From Symsagittifera roscoffensis (Eukaryota > Xenacoelomorpha > Acoela > Convolutidae), in assembly GCF_963678635.1 (NCBI RefSeq), contig NC_087069.1, positions 35,631,959-35,695,958 on the forward strand: a DNA stretch of 64,000 nucleotides, written 5' to 3'. The notes below the pieces were generated by a model. It did not search any database. It was not told where the DNA came from and saw only the letters and a list, made by a program, of their open reading frames with translations. The first letter of the stretch is position 1; each line of letters opens with the position of its first letter. The position numbers and the translations under genes were made by a program. Below, in pieces: positions 47,291 to 57,890 of this stretch.

Positions 47291-49210
47291 TGCCGTTCAA
47301 CAAAGTGAAGCAAGACTTGGCGACCAAAGAAATCGAGCAACGGCTGAAAGAGGAAATAGAAAAACAGAGATTGAATGAAACACTCTGCATGGCAAGACCC
47401 GAACCAGAGACCGGAACGAACTCAATGAGCAGGAGCAATTGCAACATCTTGAAAATGGTGACTGGAAAACCATTTGGCATCACAAAAATTGGGGCAATAA
47501 CAAAAATTGGGGCCAAAAAAATACTCGTTCTGAGAAGGCAGGAACATGCAAGGTGGGAGCCAATCACAAAGGTCGTCATGGTACAAGCCTAGAGACGACA
47601 TGGACAAATGTAGGTCAGGCGCATTTTGTGAATCAGCAAATCATGTGGCGGATAGCACGACATACAAGCAAGGTATGAAAAGCTTGGGATAAGCACCAGA
47701 GGAAGAGGATATGAATGAAACGGGGGAAAATGAGTTTCAGAGTGGCTTGATCATCAAGATAGGCTCAAGGTAATTTTTTGTAACCAAGAAGGCCATTTCA
47801 GGATGGAATGTCCTTTGTTTTGGGAGGCGATGAAGAATCGGAATCACCTTTAACACAAGCTGGCACTAGCTGCGGTGCAAATTACCAGGAATAGACAAGC
47901 TGAAAAGGACTTGAACAACAAAGAGGCAGCGAGTAGTGAATTATCAACAAAGACAAAAGTCGAAGATGCCACAGGGACAAAAGTCGAAAGTCGAAGATGC
48001 CACAGGGGCCGAGACGAGGAATTCACTCGAGATAAACTACGAGAAAGCAGCTGCAGAGGCGATCAACAAAAGGAAACAAGACTTGGCGACCAAAGAAATC
48101 GAGCAATGGCTGGAACAGGAAATAGAAAATAAGAGATTGAATGAAACACTCTGCATGGCAAGACCCGAACCAGAGACCGGAACGAACTCAATGAGCAGGA
48201 GCAATTGCAACATCTTGAAAATGGTGACTGGAAAACCATTTGGCATCACAAAAATTGGGGCAAGAATCATGTCAATAATCACTTGAGTGAACCGAGTGAT
48301 CAGACATAAATGCACACCGATGTGTACGCGGATTACTTGAGCGCAATAAGCCCGCAAACCCTTTCTAGAGCTTTAGGGGCATTACTCACGAGAGGTGCTA
48401 GTAAATCAGATCGCATAGACAGATACACGGAAGCCTATGGTCCATATGAGGTCATGTTGAGTATAGTTGGAAAAAACATATACACAAAAACGATGATAAC
48501 GTGTGATGAATATCTAGCCGAGCAAATCTACGTTGGTAGAGAGGAATTAAAAGTGAGATCGATCCGACACTGCGCTATGTTAGAAGAAGATGCAATGCAT
48601 CTGGAAACAGAGGCAGACGTATCTGTACACGTACTGGACATACGCGGGAAAAAGTTTCAACTGCGTGGGTTATTGGACACAGGAGCAGTCTTCAGTGTCA
48701 TACCAACAAAAGATGGAAAAAAATGGGTTTCCGCAAAGATTACATGATAGAATCAAGAATACGGCTGTCAGCAGCAAACAAAGGGGCGCTGCGGGTTCTA
48801 AGTAGGACACCAAGAATAGCACTAAATCTGGGGGAACGCAATTTGTGGATGAGCTTTCTGGTGTTGGAGAATCTAGATGAGTCTGATCAATTTGTTTTAG
48901 GCAGAGATTTCATCAAGAATTTCGATGTAACAATTGATCTTAACAATGCGATGTTCAGGATTCGGAACACGGGAAGGAAGTACGTAAATAAACTGGTAAA
49001 TTTGATAATGGCGAATGAAAAAAATGATCCAGTTTTCTTGAGTGGGAGGGCGAGGCTGAAAGCGAATGAGGCGGCAATAGTAAGAATATGGATGAAAAAC
49101 TATAATGAACTAAGTGACAATAAACAAGAATGCATAATGCCGAATCCGAATAGTCAAAGTGCTGCTTTTTTAGGAAGATCCTTCTCGATAACCAAGAGGG
49201 GCCTCTGCGC
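47283..49210 (+). pseudogene. gag-protease unit, copy A (scrambled and 5' truncated)
   Basis: No capsid region is present. The copy starts inside the linker (KQDLATKEIEQ) at 47303, runs to about 47510, then jumps back to the nucleocapsid part (from about 47518) and passes through the linker again at 48080. The result is an out-of-order duplication. The first zinc knuckle has lost two Cys (tgc to ggc and agc). The protease region (48310-49180) keeps LLDTGA followed by VIPT near 48680 but has stops and frameshifts. It then continues as FVLGRDFIKNFDVTIDL. It ends abruptly at about 49210, where minisatellite M2 begins, and the reading frame runs on into the satellite to 49382. Confidence 0.75.
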
Positions 49211-51790
49211 CAGTGAAGGTTCCTTAGAGAGTTTGGAAAAACTCTGGGACAGCAACGAAGTGTACCAACACCTGAGCCAAGGGTCCTTGGAGAGTTCAGA
49301 AAAAGTCCTGGGACAGCAACGAAGCGAACCAACACCTGAGCGGAGGGTCCAAAGAGGGTTCAGAAAAGTCCGGGGACAGTAACGAAGTGTCCGAACACTT
49401 GAGTGAAGGGTCCTAGAAGAGTTCGGAAAAATCCTGGGACAGCAACGAAGTGTACCAACTCCCGAGCGAAGGGTCCTAGGAGAGTTGAGAAAAAATCCTG
49501 AGAGAGCAACGAAGCGAATCAACCCCTGAGCGAAGGGTACTAGGAGGGTACAGAAAAGTCCTGGGACAGTAACGAAGTGTCCGAACACTTGAGTGAAGGG
49601 TCCTAGGAGGGTTCATAAGTGCATAAGTGTACTAGGACAGTGCCAGAGTGTACCAGGATCCCATCGAAGTGTACTAACACTTGAGCAAAGGGTCCTTGGA
49701 GAGTTCAGAAAAGTCTTGGGACAGTAACGAAGTGTCCCAGCACTTGAGTGAAGAGTCCTAGGAGAGTTTGGAAAACTCCTGGGACAGCAACGAAGTGTAC
49801 CATCGCGTGAACGAAGGGTCCTAGGAGAGTTCAGAAAAAGTCCTGGGACAGCAAGGAAGCGAGCCAACATCTGAGCGAAGGGCCCTAGGAGGGTTTGGAG
49901 AAGTCCTGGGACAGTAACGAAGTGTCCGAACACTTGAGTGAAGGGTCCTAGAAGAGTTCGGAAAAAATCCTGAAACAGCAACGAAGTGTACTAACGCCTG
50001 AGCGAAGGGTCCTAGGAGAGTTCAGAAAAAGCCCTGGGACAGCAACGAAGTGTACCAACGCCTGAGCGAAGGGTTCTAGGAGAGTTCAGAAAAGTCTTGG
50101 GACAGTAACGAAGTGTCCCAGCACTTGAGTGAAGAGTCCTAGGAGAGTTTGGAAAACTCCTGGGACAGCAACGAAGTGTACCATCGCGTGAACGAAGGGT
50201 CCTAGGAGAGTTCAGAAAAAGTCCTGAGACAGCAACGAAGCGAGCCAACACCTGAGCGAAGGGTCCTAGGAGGGCTTGGAAAAGTCCTGGGACAGCAACG
50301 AAGTGTACCAACACCCGAGCGAAGTGTCCTAGGAGAGTTCAGAAAAAGTCCTGGGACACCAACCAAGCGAACCAACATCTGAGCGAATCATACTAGGAGG
50401 GTTCAGAAAAAGTCCTGGGACAGCAACGAAGCGAACCAACATCTGAGCGAATGATACTAGGAGGGTTCAGAAAAGTCCTGGGACAATAACGAAAGTCCGA
50501 ACACTTGAGTGAAGGGTCCTAGGAGGGTTCATAAGTGCATAAGTGTACTAGGACAGTGCCAGAGTGTACCAGGATCCCATCGAAGTGTACTAACACTTGA
50601 GCAAAGGGTCCTTGGAGAGTTCAGACAAGTCTTGGGACAGTAACGAAGTTTCCCAGCACTTGAGTGAAGAGTCCTAGGAGAGTTTGGAAAACTCCTGGGA
50701 CAGCAACGAAGTGTACCATCGCGTGAACGAAGGGTCCTAGGAGAGTTCAGAAAAAGTCCTGGGACAGCAAGGAAGCGAGCCAACATCTGAGCCAAGGGTC
50801 CTAGGAGGGTTGGGAGAAGTCCTGGGACAGTAACGAAGTGTCCGAACACTTGAGTGAAGGGTCCTAGAAGAGTTCGGAAAAAATCCTGGGACAGCAACGA
50901 AGTGTACTAACGCCTGAGCGAAGGGTCCTAGGAGAGTTCAGAAAAAGCCCTGGGACAGCAACGAAGTGTACCAACGCCTGAGCGAAGGGTTCTAGGAGAG
51001 TTCAGAAAAACCCTGAGACAGCAACGAAGCGAGCCAACACCTGAGCGAAGGGTCCTAGGAGGGTTTGGAAAAGTCCTGGGACAGCAACGAAGTGTACCAA
51101 CACCCGAGCGAAGTGTCCTAGGAGAGTTCAGAAAAAGTCCTGGGACACCAACCAAGCGAACCAACATCTGAGCGAATCATACTAGGAGGGTTCAGAAAAA
51201 GTCCTGGGACAGCAACGAAGCGAACCAACATCTGAGCGAATGATACTAGGAGGGTTCAGAAAAGTCCTGGGACAATAACGAAAGTCCGAACACTTGAGTG
51301 AAGGGTCCTATGAGGGTTCCTAAGTGCATAAGTGTACTAGGACAGTACCAATTGTACCAGGACTCCATCGAAATGTACTAACACTTGAGCAAAGGGTCCT
51401 TGGAGAGTTCAGAAAAGTTCTGGGACACTAAAGAAGTGCCCGAACACTTGAGTGAAGGGTCCTAGGAGAGTTTGGAAAAGTCCTGGGACAGCAACGAAGT
51501 GTACCAACGCCTGAGCGAAGGGTCCTAGGAGAGTTCAGAAAAAGTCCTGGGACAGTAACGAAGCGAGCCAACACCTGAGTGAAGGGTCCTAGGAGGGTTC
51601 AGAAAAGTCCTGGGACAGTAACGAAGTGGCCGAACACTTGAGTGAAGGGTCCTATGGGGGTTCATTAGTGCATAAGTGTACGGGGACAGTACCAAATTGT
51701 ACCAGGACCCCATCGAAGTGTACCAACACTTGAGCAAATGGTCCTAGGAGAGTTCAGAAAAATCTTGGGATAGAAGGACGAAGGTTCCTA
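49211..51790. repeat. minisatellite M2, array 1, unit 63-65 bp, about 40 copies
   Basis: The unit is of the form gcgaagggtcctaggagagt, a cagaaaaagtcctgggac segment, and agcaacgaagtgtaccaac, with variants such as cgaagtgtccgaacacttg. Unit length varies mainly through the A-run (3-6 A). There is a higher-order repeat: the block starting at 49611 recurs at 50527 (offset 916 bp), nearly unchanged, and a shortened version starts at 51316. Long open frames on the - strand (a 21-residue repeat with LRSGVGTLRCCPR) follow from the 63-bp units and are not taken as genes. Confidence 0.92.
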
Positions 51791-52207
51791 AGGCCTGAAC
51801 AACGGGACTCAAAAATGATATAGACTAATTTTATTGGTTTTAGTTTTTAATACATTAGTTTTTAATACATTTTTAATACATTTTTCTTGTAATTTCAATA
51901 CGATATTTCAATAAGGACTTGTAAAAATTAAAATTGTAGCTAATTGAAAATTGCATATATAAAAGTCATGAAGAGAAATAGGGTGTAGATAACTGAAAGA
52001 AAGGGAACAGGACTAAAGCAAAACCTACCTCAACGCAAAAGAAACCAACCCCAAAAAATCCGAGAGTAATGAAGAAGAACATTTCAGTGAATATGGTCAG
52101 CACATGAGGCAACAAGGAACAGAAGGCGAAAGAAAAAAACAAGAGAAGAACAAAGCATACCAGCAAGAGAGACTGAAATAGAAACACCAGATCAAAGTAT
52201 AGATGGA
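51791..52207. other. AT-rich spacer and leader before gag, copy B
   Basis: This stretch matches 60455-60852 in order: ggcctgaac...gggact, a gactaatttta segment, ttaaaattgta, then atgaagagaaataggg and gaaagaaagggaacagga. Its recurrence before both gag copies suggests an element leader. Long terminal repeats and a primer-binding site were not identified. Confidence 0.55.
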
Positions 52208-53700
52208 ATGAAACTGAAGGAGACGGAGTCAACACCGATGCCAAATACGGCAGAACAGGAAAACAACTCCATAGAGTTCTCACCAATATGCAATGGAGAC
52301 GAGGCGACCAACACACCGGAGGCGATAAAAGACGACTCACAAGCGCAGAGAACGTCTTTTTTCACCGAGAGGATTGCTGCGATGGTCGGAATGAAGCCAA
52401 GAAAGAAGGAGGAGATAATGGCACCGACCGCGAAAAGCAAAACCATTGGGACAGTTTCCACGATAACGACGGAAACCAGGAAGGATAAAGAGGAAGCCAC
52501 GCAAGAGGCAACAGCTATCCAAGATAAACGATCTGATGGAACGAAAACAACTTCAGTAGATCTGGGAGACTTAATGAAAAAATTTAATGATATAGACAAA
52601 AATTTGAAGTGCAGTGAGGAGGACCGCCAAGAGCTGAAGAAGGAAATAAGACACAACAAAAACGAGAACCTGGATAACTACTATGTCCTAGCAAGGGCCA
52701 CGGAAGAAAAGCTACAACAGATGTCGGACAAGGTAGAGACTACCGACAAAGAGCGAGAGAAACATATCAAGAAGGTTATGGAAGAAAAGAAGAAACGGTA
52801 ATACACCGTGAACGAGAAGTTGTGGACTTTAGAGACCAGAATGGATACGATGAGCAAGGATCAAGCTGAAAGTTCTTGTGCCATACAGTCCAAGCTGGAT
52901 GCAACTTTGAGAAACTCCATAGCACAAGATAAATTCGTGACTTTGTAGATCCGCAACAGAAGAAACGGGAGTCTACACCGTTATCCCGGATTGCAACGAG
53001 CATAGGGACAGTAGCGTCCAAGACTACTATGAAGGTTGGAACCTCAAATTCGACGAATGCACGGGGAATCGAGTACATACACAAGTGTAAGACCTGACGT
53101 CATGAGGTGGGCGAGTACCTGGGAAATGACAAACAGAACACTTAAAGCATTTGCAACAAGAAATACAGACTCGAGTGACAGAGGAGGTGGTAAATCCAAA
53201 AAAACCTTCCAGAAACCGCAGGAATTTAAAGACGACTCGGTTGGCTGCATTTACACCTGGGTAGAAGTTATGAGACTACATCTAGAACAGGACAACCTGA
53301 ATGACGAATGGCAGACCTGCGCAGCAATACTAAGCAATCTAGAGGGCACTGCACTAAAATAAGTGGTAACAAAGAAAGAGGAGGAGCGTGATACAGCAGA
53401 GAAAATCTTCCAGATACTGTTGAATCGATTCGGACCAGGAATGAAGGGTCATCAAGCAATGATGAGATTTGAAAAAAGAAGACAAAGGGAAGACGAGTCA
53501 GTCGATCGATTTTTGGATGATCTGGAGAGCTTGAGGAGGAGAAAGTGACCCGGAAGATTCGACGAACAGAAGAAACTTCAGCATCGCTTCAAAGTTTATT
53601 GACGGGTTCAGAAGTGACGACTTGAGAACGATGTTGGCAACGTATTATACACTTTAAAAAAATAATGCATCCACCCCAGAAGAGATGATCAAAAGTCAAG
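52208..53700 (+). pseudogene. gag-like gene of a Ty3/gypsy-like element, copy B1
   Basis: The ATG at 52208 opens 197 codons, charged and coiled-coil-like towards the end (TDKEREKHIKKVMEEKKKR), closed by a TAA at 52799-52801 where copies B2 and C have a Tyr codon. Further pieces follow to about 53550. One piece has the capsid signature DTAEKIFQILLNRFG followed by KRRQREDESVDRFLDDLESL, typical of the retrotransposon gag family (PF03732 type). Other damage includes a deletion of about 30 bp near 52935 and a TAA at about 53360. The end is joined to a second copy of the same segment at 53804. Confidence 0.8.
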
Positions 53701-53803
53701 AGAGTACATGTTGATGAAACCAAAAAAGTACTCGTTCTCAGAAGGCAGGAACATGCAAGGTGGGAGCCAATCACAAAGGTCGTCATGGTACAAGCCTAGA
53801 GAC

Positions 53804-55240
53804 ATGCAATGGAGACGAGGCGACCAACACACCGGAGACGATAAAAGACGACTCACAAGCGCAGAGAACGTCTTTTTTCACCGAGAGGATTGCTGCGATG
53901 GTCGGAATGAAGCCAAGAAAGAACGAGGAGATAATGGCACCGACCGAGAAAAGCAAAACCATTGGGACAGTTTCCACGATAACGACGGAAACCAGGAAGG
54001 ATAAAGAGGAAGCCACGCAAGAGGCAACAGCTATCCAAGACAAACGATCTGATGGAACGAAAACAACTTCAGTAGATCTGGGAGACTTAATGAAAAAATT
54101 AAATGATATAGACAAAAATTTGAAGTGCAGTGAGGAGGACCGCCAAGAGCTGACGAAGGAAATAAGACACAACAAAATCGAAAACCTGGATAACTACTAT
54201 GTCTTAGCAAGGGCCACGGAAGAAAAGCTACAACAGATGTCGGACAAGGTAGAGACTACCGACAAAGAGCGAGAGAAACATATCAAGAAGATTATGGAAG
54301 AAAAGAAGAAACGGTATGACACCGTGAACGAGAAGTTGTGGACTCTAGAGACCAGAATGGATACGATGAGCAAGGATCAAGCTGAAAGTTCTTGTGCCAT
54401 ACAGTCCAAGCTGGATGCAATCTTGAGAAACTCCATAGCACAAGATAAATTCGTGACTTTGTAGATCCGCAACAGAAGAAACGGGAGTCTACACCGTTAT
54501 CCCGGATTGCAACGAGCATAGGGACAGTAGCGTCCAAGACTACTATGAAGGTTGGAACCTCAAATTCGACGAATGCACCGGGGAATCGAGTACAAACACA
54601 AGTGTAAGACCTGACGCCATGAGGTGGGCGAGTACCTGGCAAATGACAAACAGAACACTTAAAGCATTTGCAACAAGAAATACAGACTCGAGTGACAGAG
54701 GAGGTGGTAAATCCAAAAAAAACTTCCAGAAACCGCAGGAATTTAAAGACGACTCGGTTGGCTGCATTTACACCTGGGTAGAAGTCATGAGACTACATCT
54801 AGAACAGGACAACCTGAATGACGAATGGCAGACCTGCACAGCAATACTAAGCAATCTAGAGGGCACTGCACTAAAATAAGTGGTAACAAAGAAAGAGGAG
54901 GAGCGTGATACAGCAGAGAAAATCTTCCAGATACTGTTGAATCGATTCGGATCAGGAATGAAGGGTCATCAAGCAATGATGAGATTTGAAAAAAGAAGAC
55001 AAAGGGAAGACGAGTCAGTCGATCGATTTTTGTATGATCTGGAGAGCTTGAGGAGGAGAAAGCGACCCAGAAGAATCGACGAACAGAAGAAACTTCAGCA
55101 TCGCTTCAAAGTTTATTGACGGGTTCAGAAGTGACGACTTGAGAAAGATTTTGGCAACGTATTATACGCGATCAAAAGTTAATGCATCAACCCCAGAAGA
55201 GAGGATCAAAAGTCAAGAGAGTACATGTTGATGAAACCAA
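53804..55240 (+). pseudogene. gag-like gene, copy B2 (internal tandem duplication)
   Basis: It repeats 52288 onward with an offset of 1516 bp and nearly identical sequence. The junction lies at about 53801-53804, inside the nucleocapsid start of B1. The frame stays open from 53760 to 54464 because the early stop of B1 is absent. The same 30-bp deletion and the same TAA after GTALK are present, so those mutations are older than the duplication. It continues into the nucleocapsid part at about 55225. Confidence 0.8.
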
Positions 55241-56905
55241 AAAAATACTCGTTCTGAGAAGGCAGGAACATGCAAGGTGGGAGCCAATCACAAAGGTCGT
55301 CATGGTACAAGCCTAGAGACGACATGGACAAACGTAGGTCAGGCGCATTTTGTGAATCAGCAAATCATGTGGCGGATATCACGACATACAAGCAAGGTAT
55401 GAAAAGCTTGGGATAAGCACCAGAGGAAGAGGATATGAATGAAACGGGAGAAAATGAGTTTCAGAGTGGCTTGATCATCAAGATAGGCTCAAGGTAATTT
55501 TTTGTAACCAAGAAGGCCATTTCAGGATGGAATGTCCTTTGTTTTGGGAGGCGATGAAGAATCGGAATCACCTTTAACACAAGCTGGCACTAGCTGCGGT
55601 GCAAATTACCAGGAATAGACAAGCTGAAAAGGACTTGAACAACAAAGAGGCAGCGAGTAGTGAATTATCAACAAAGACAAAAGTCGAAGATGCCACAGGG
55701 ACAAAAGTCGAAAGTCGAAGATGCCACAGGGGCCGAGACGAGGAATTCACTCGAGATAAACTACGAGAAAGCAGCTGCAGAGGCGATCAACAAAAGGAAA
55801 CAAGACTTGGCGACCAAAGAAATCGAGCAATGGCTGGAACAGGAAAAAGAAAATAAGAGATTGAATGGAACACTCTGTCTGACAAGACCAGAATCAGAGA
55901 TTGGAGAGAACTCAATGAGAAGGAGCAATTGCAACACCTTGAAAAGGGTGATTGAAAAACCATTTGGCATCACAAAAATTGGGGCAAGAATCATGTCAAT
56001 AATCACAGTGGGCAGCATCGAAGTGACAAGAAACTTGAGTGAACCGAGTGATCAGACAATAATGCACACCGATGAGTACGCGGATTACTTGAGCGCAATA
56101 AGCCCGCAAACCAATTCTAGAGCTTTAAGGGCATTACTCACGAGAGGTGGTAGTAAATCAGTTCGCATAGACAACAGATACACGGAAGGCTATGGTCCAC
56201 ATGAGGTCATGTTGAATAACGATGGAATAAACTTATACACAAAAACGATGATAAAGTGTGATGAAGATCCAGCCGGGCAAATCTATGTTGGTAGAGAGGA
56301 ACTAAAAGTGAGGTCGATCGGACACTGCGCTATGTTAGAAGAAGATGCAATGCATCTGGAAACAGAGGCAGACGTATCTGCACACGTACTGGACATACGC
56401 GGGAAAAAGACTCAACCGCGTGAGTTATTGGACACAGGAGCCGTCTTGAGTGTCATACTAACTAAAACATGGAAAAAAATGGGTTTCGACAAAGATGACT
56501 TGATAGAATCAAGAACACGGCTGTCAGCGGCAAACAAAGGGGCGCTGCGGGTTCTAAGTAGGACACCAATAATAGCACTAAATCCTGGGGAACGCAATTT
56601 GTGGATGAGCTTTCTAGTGTAGGAGAATCTAGATGAGTCTGATCAATTCATTTTAGCCAGAGATTTCATCAAGAATTTCGATGTAATAATTCATATTAAC
56701 AATGCGATGTTCAGGATTCGGAACCCGGGAAAGAAGTACGTAATAAAACTGGTAAATTTGATAATGGCGAATGAAAAAAATGCTCCAGTTTTCTCGAGTT
56801 GGAGAGCTAGGCTGAAAGTCAATGAGGCGGCAAGAGTAAGTTTGAGGATGAAAAATTTTATTGAACTGAGTGACAAAAAAACAAGAATACATAATGCTGA
56901 ATCCG
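55241..56905 (+). pseudogene. nucleocapsid and retropepsin-like region, copy B
   Basis: 55240-55580 corresponds to the nucleocapsid, but the first knuckle reads GAFCESANHVADI, with its first and last Cys lost. The following TAA (at about 55576) is shared with copies A and C. A 320-codon frame, 55660-56622, holds the linker (KQDLATKEIEQ), a conserved middle domain and the aspartic protease signature LLDTGAVLSVI (catalytic Asp), then an RTPIIALNPGERNLWMSFLV flap-to-C-terminal segment. A TAG at 56620-56622 cuts off a continuation to about 56900. No reverse transcriptase follows. Confidence 0.8.
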
Positions 56906-57056
56906 AATAGTCAAAGTGCTGCTATTTTAGGAAGATCCTACTCGATAACCAAGAGTGGCCTCTGCGCAGTGTCTTGTTGCATACTCTTGATATACCAATC
57001 ACAATCCAGACTGGAAGGAAGCTGGTATACGCACTATCCGTGAAAATAGATATGAA

Positions 57057-57302
57057 ATGACTGATAATGTGAAAGAAAATGAAGTTCTTGATTGCCCAAA
57101 TCATAGGGTTAAGACTTATTGCTTGAGAAGATTGAAAAAAGGAAAAAATTCATCAAAAATTGTGAAGTTGCCTAAGTCAGAGACAGACGATGGACTTTCG
57201 AGCTGTTCGAATTTTCCGGAAATACCCACATTACCAGAAATAGAACACTTGAGGGGTAAGGTAACGGAGGAACAGCTCAAAGCCCTCAAGAGAGGGGGAT
57301 GA
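57057..57302 (+). pseudogene. protease-to-reverse-transcriptase linker fragment, copy B
   Basis: The 81-codon frame ends with LPEIEHLRGKVTEEQLKALK before a TGA. In Ty3/gypsy-like pol proteins such a segment usually lies just before the reverse transcriptase. Here the coding sequence stops at this point and no YXDD or other polymerase motif follows. This places the break almost exactly at the protease/RT border. Confidence 0.55.
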
Positions 57303-57890
57303 GGTTAGAAGGGAGGCTGGTTACCATAGGGGTTAGCGGTTCAAAAATGTAAAATGGGGACACATTTTAGTAACTATACAATCGATATCGTCAATTTAGT
57401 TACATTAGTAGACCCAGAGTCTAGAACGATCCACCTATAGACTTAGAACAAAAGTTCAACGCAAGGAGATCCAATTTTAAGATCGAATTAAGGTAGGTAT
57501 CCTGGTCGGATTAGGTGCGGGGATCCGAAATAGACAGTCTTTGGAACCCAAAACGAGAATACCCCATAAGATCGCTAGTAGGGGGGAGGAAAAACGCGTG
57601 ACAGTCAGGTACCAGTCACTTTTACGAAAGACGGCATAGGTCGTCTATGAATTTTAGGTATACTTATCTTTCTGGTTTTTGTATTTCTCAAAATTTTTAT
57701 TTTTTTTGGGCAAGATTTCAGAAAATTTCAACGAATCGGTTAAAATTATAGACTAACAAACATATCGTGTTTCGACCTGCATTGGATTGAAACAGGGAAG
57801 GCAATTTTAGAGGACTTAGAGGAGTAAAGAATATGTTGGTGAACAGAATTGGGTTTTAGCGATTATTTTTTTTACTAGAGCTCCAGAGTT
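57303..57890. other. non-coding region between gag-protease and minisatellite, copy B
   Basis: About 590 bp with no open frame of note and no homology I recognise. It could be a decayed 3' region or terminal repeat of the element. No equal sequence was seen elsewhere in the window. Confidence 0.4.

Noticed and set aside
49154-51737. Long - strand open frames with a repeated LRSGVGTLRCCPR peptide
   Set aside because: They follow from the 63-bp units of minisatellite M2 being a multiple of three; frames break wherever the A-run changes length, and no start, signal or known domain is present.
49211-51790. CRISPR-like array
   Set aside because: Repeats are contiguous with no unique spacers, and the DNA is eukaryotic with introns.
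52192-52659. 155-codon - strand frame opposite gag copy B1
   Set aside because: It is the complement of the gag coding sequence; its partner in copy C is broken, and no known protein matches.
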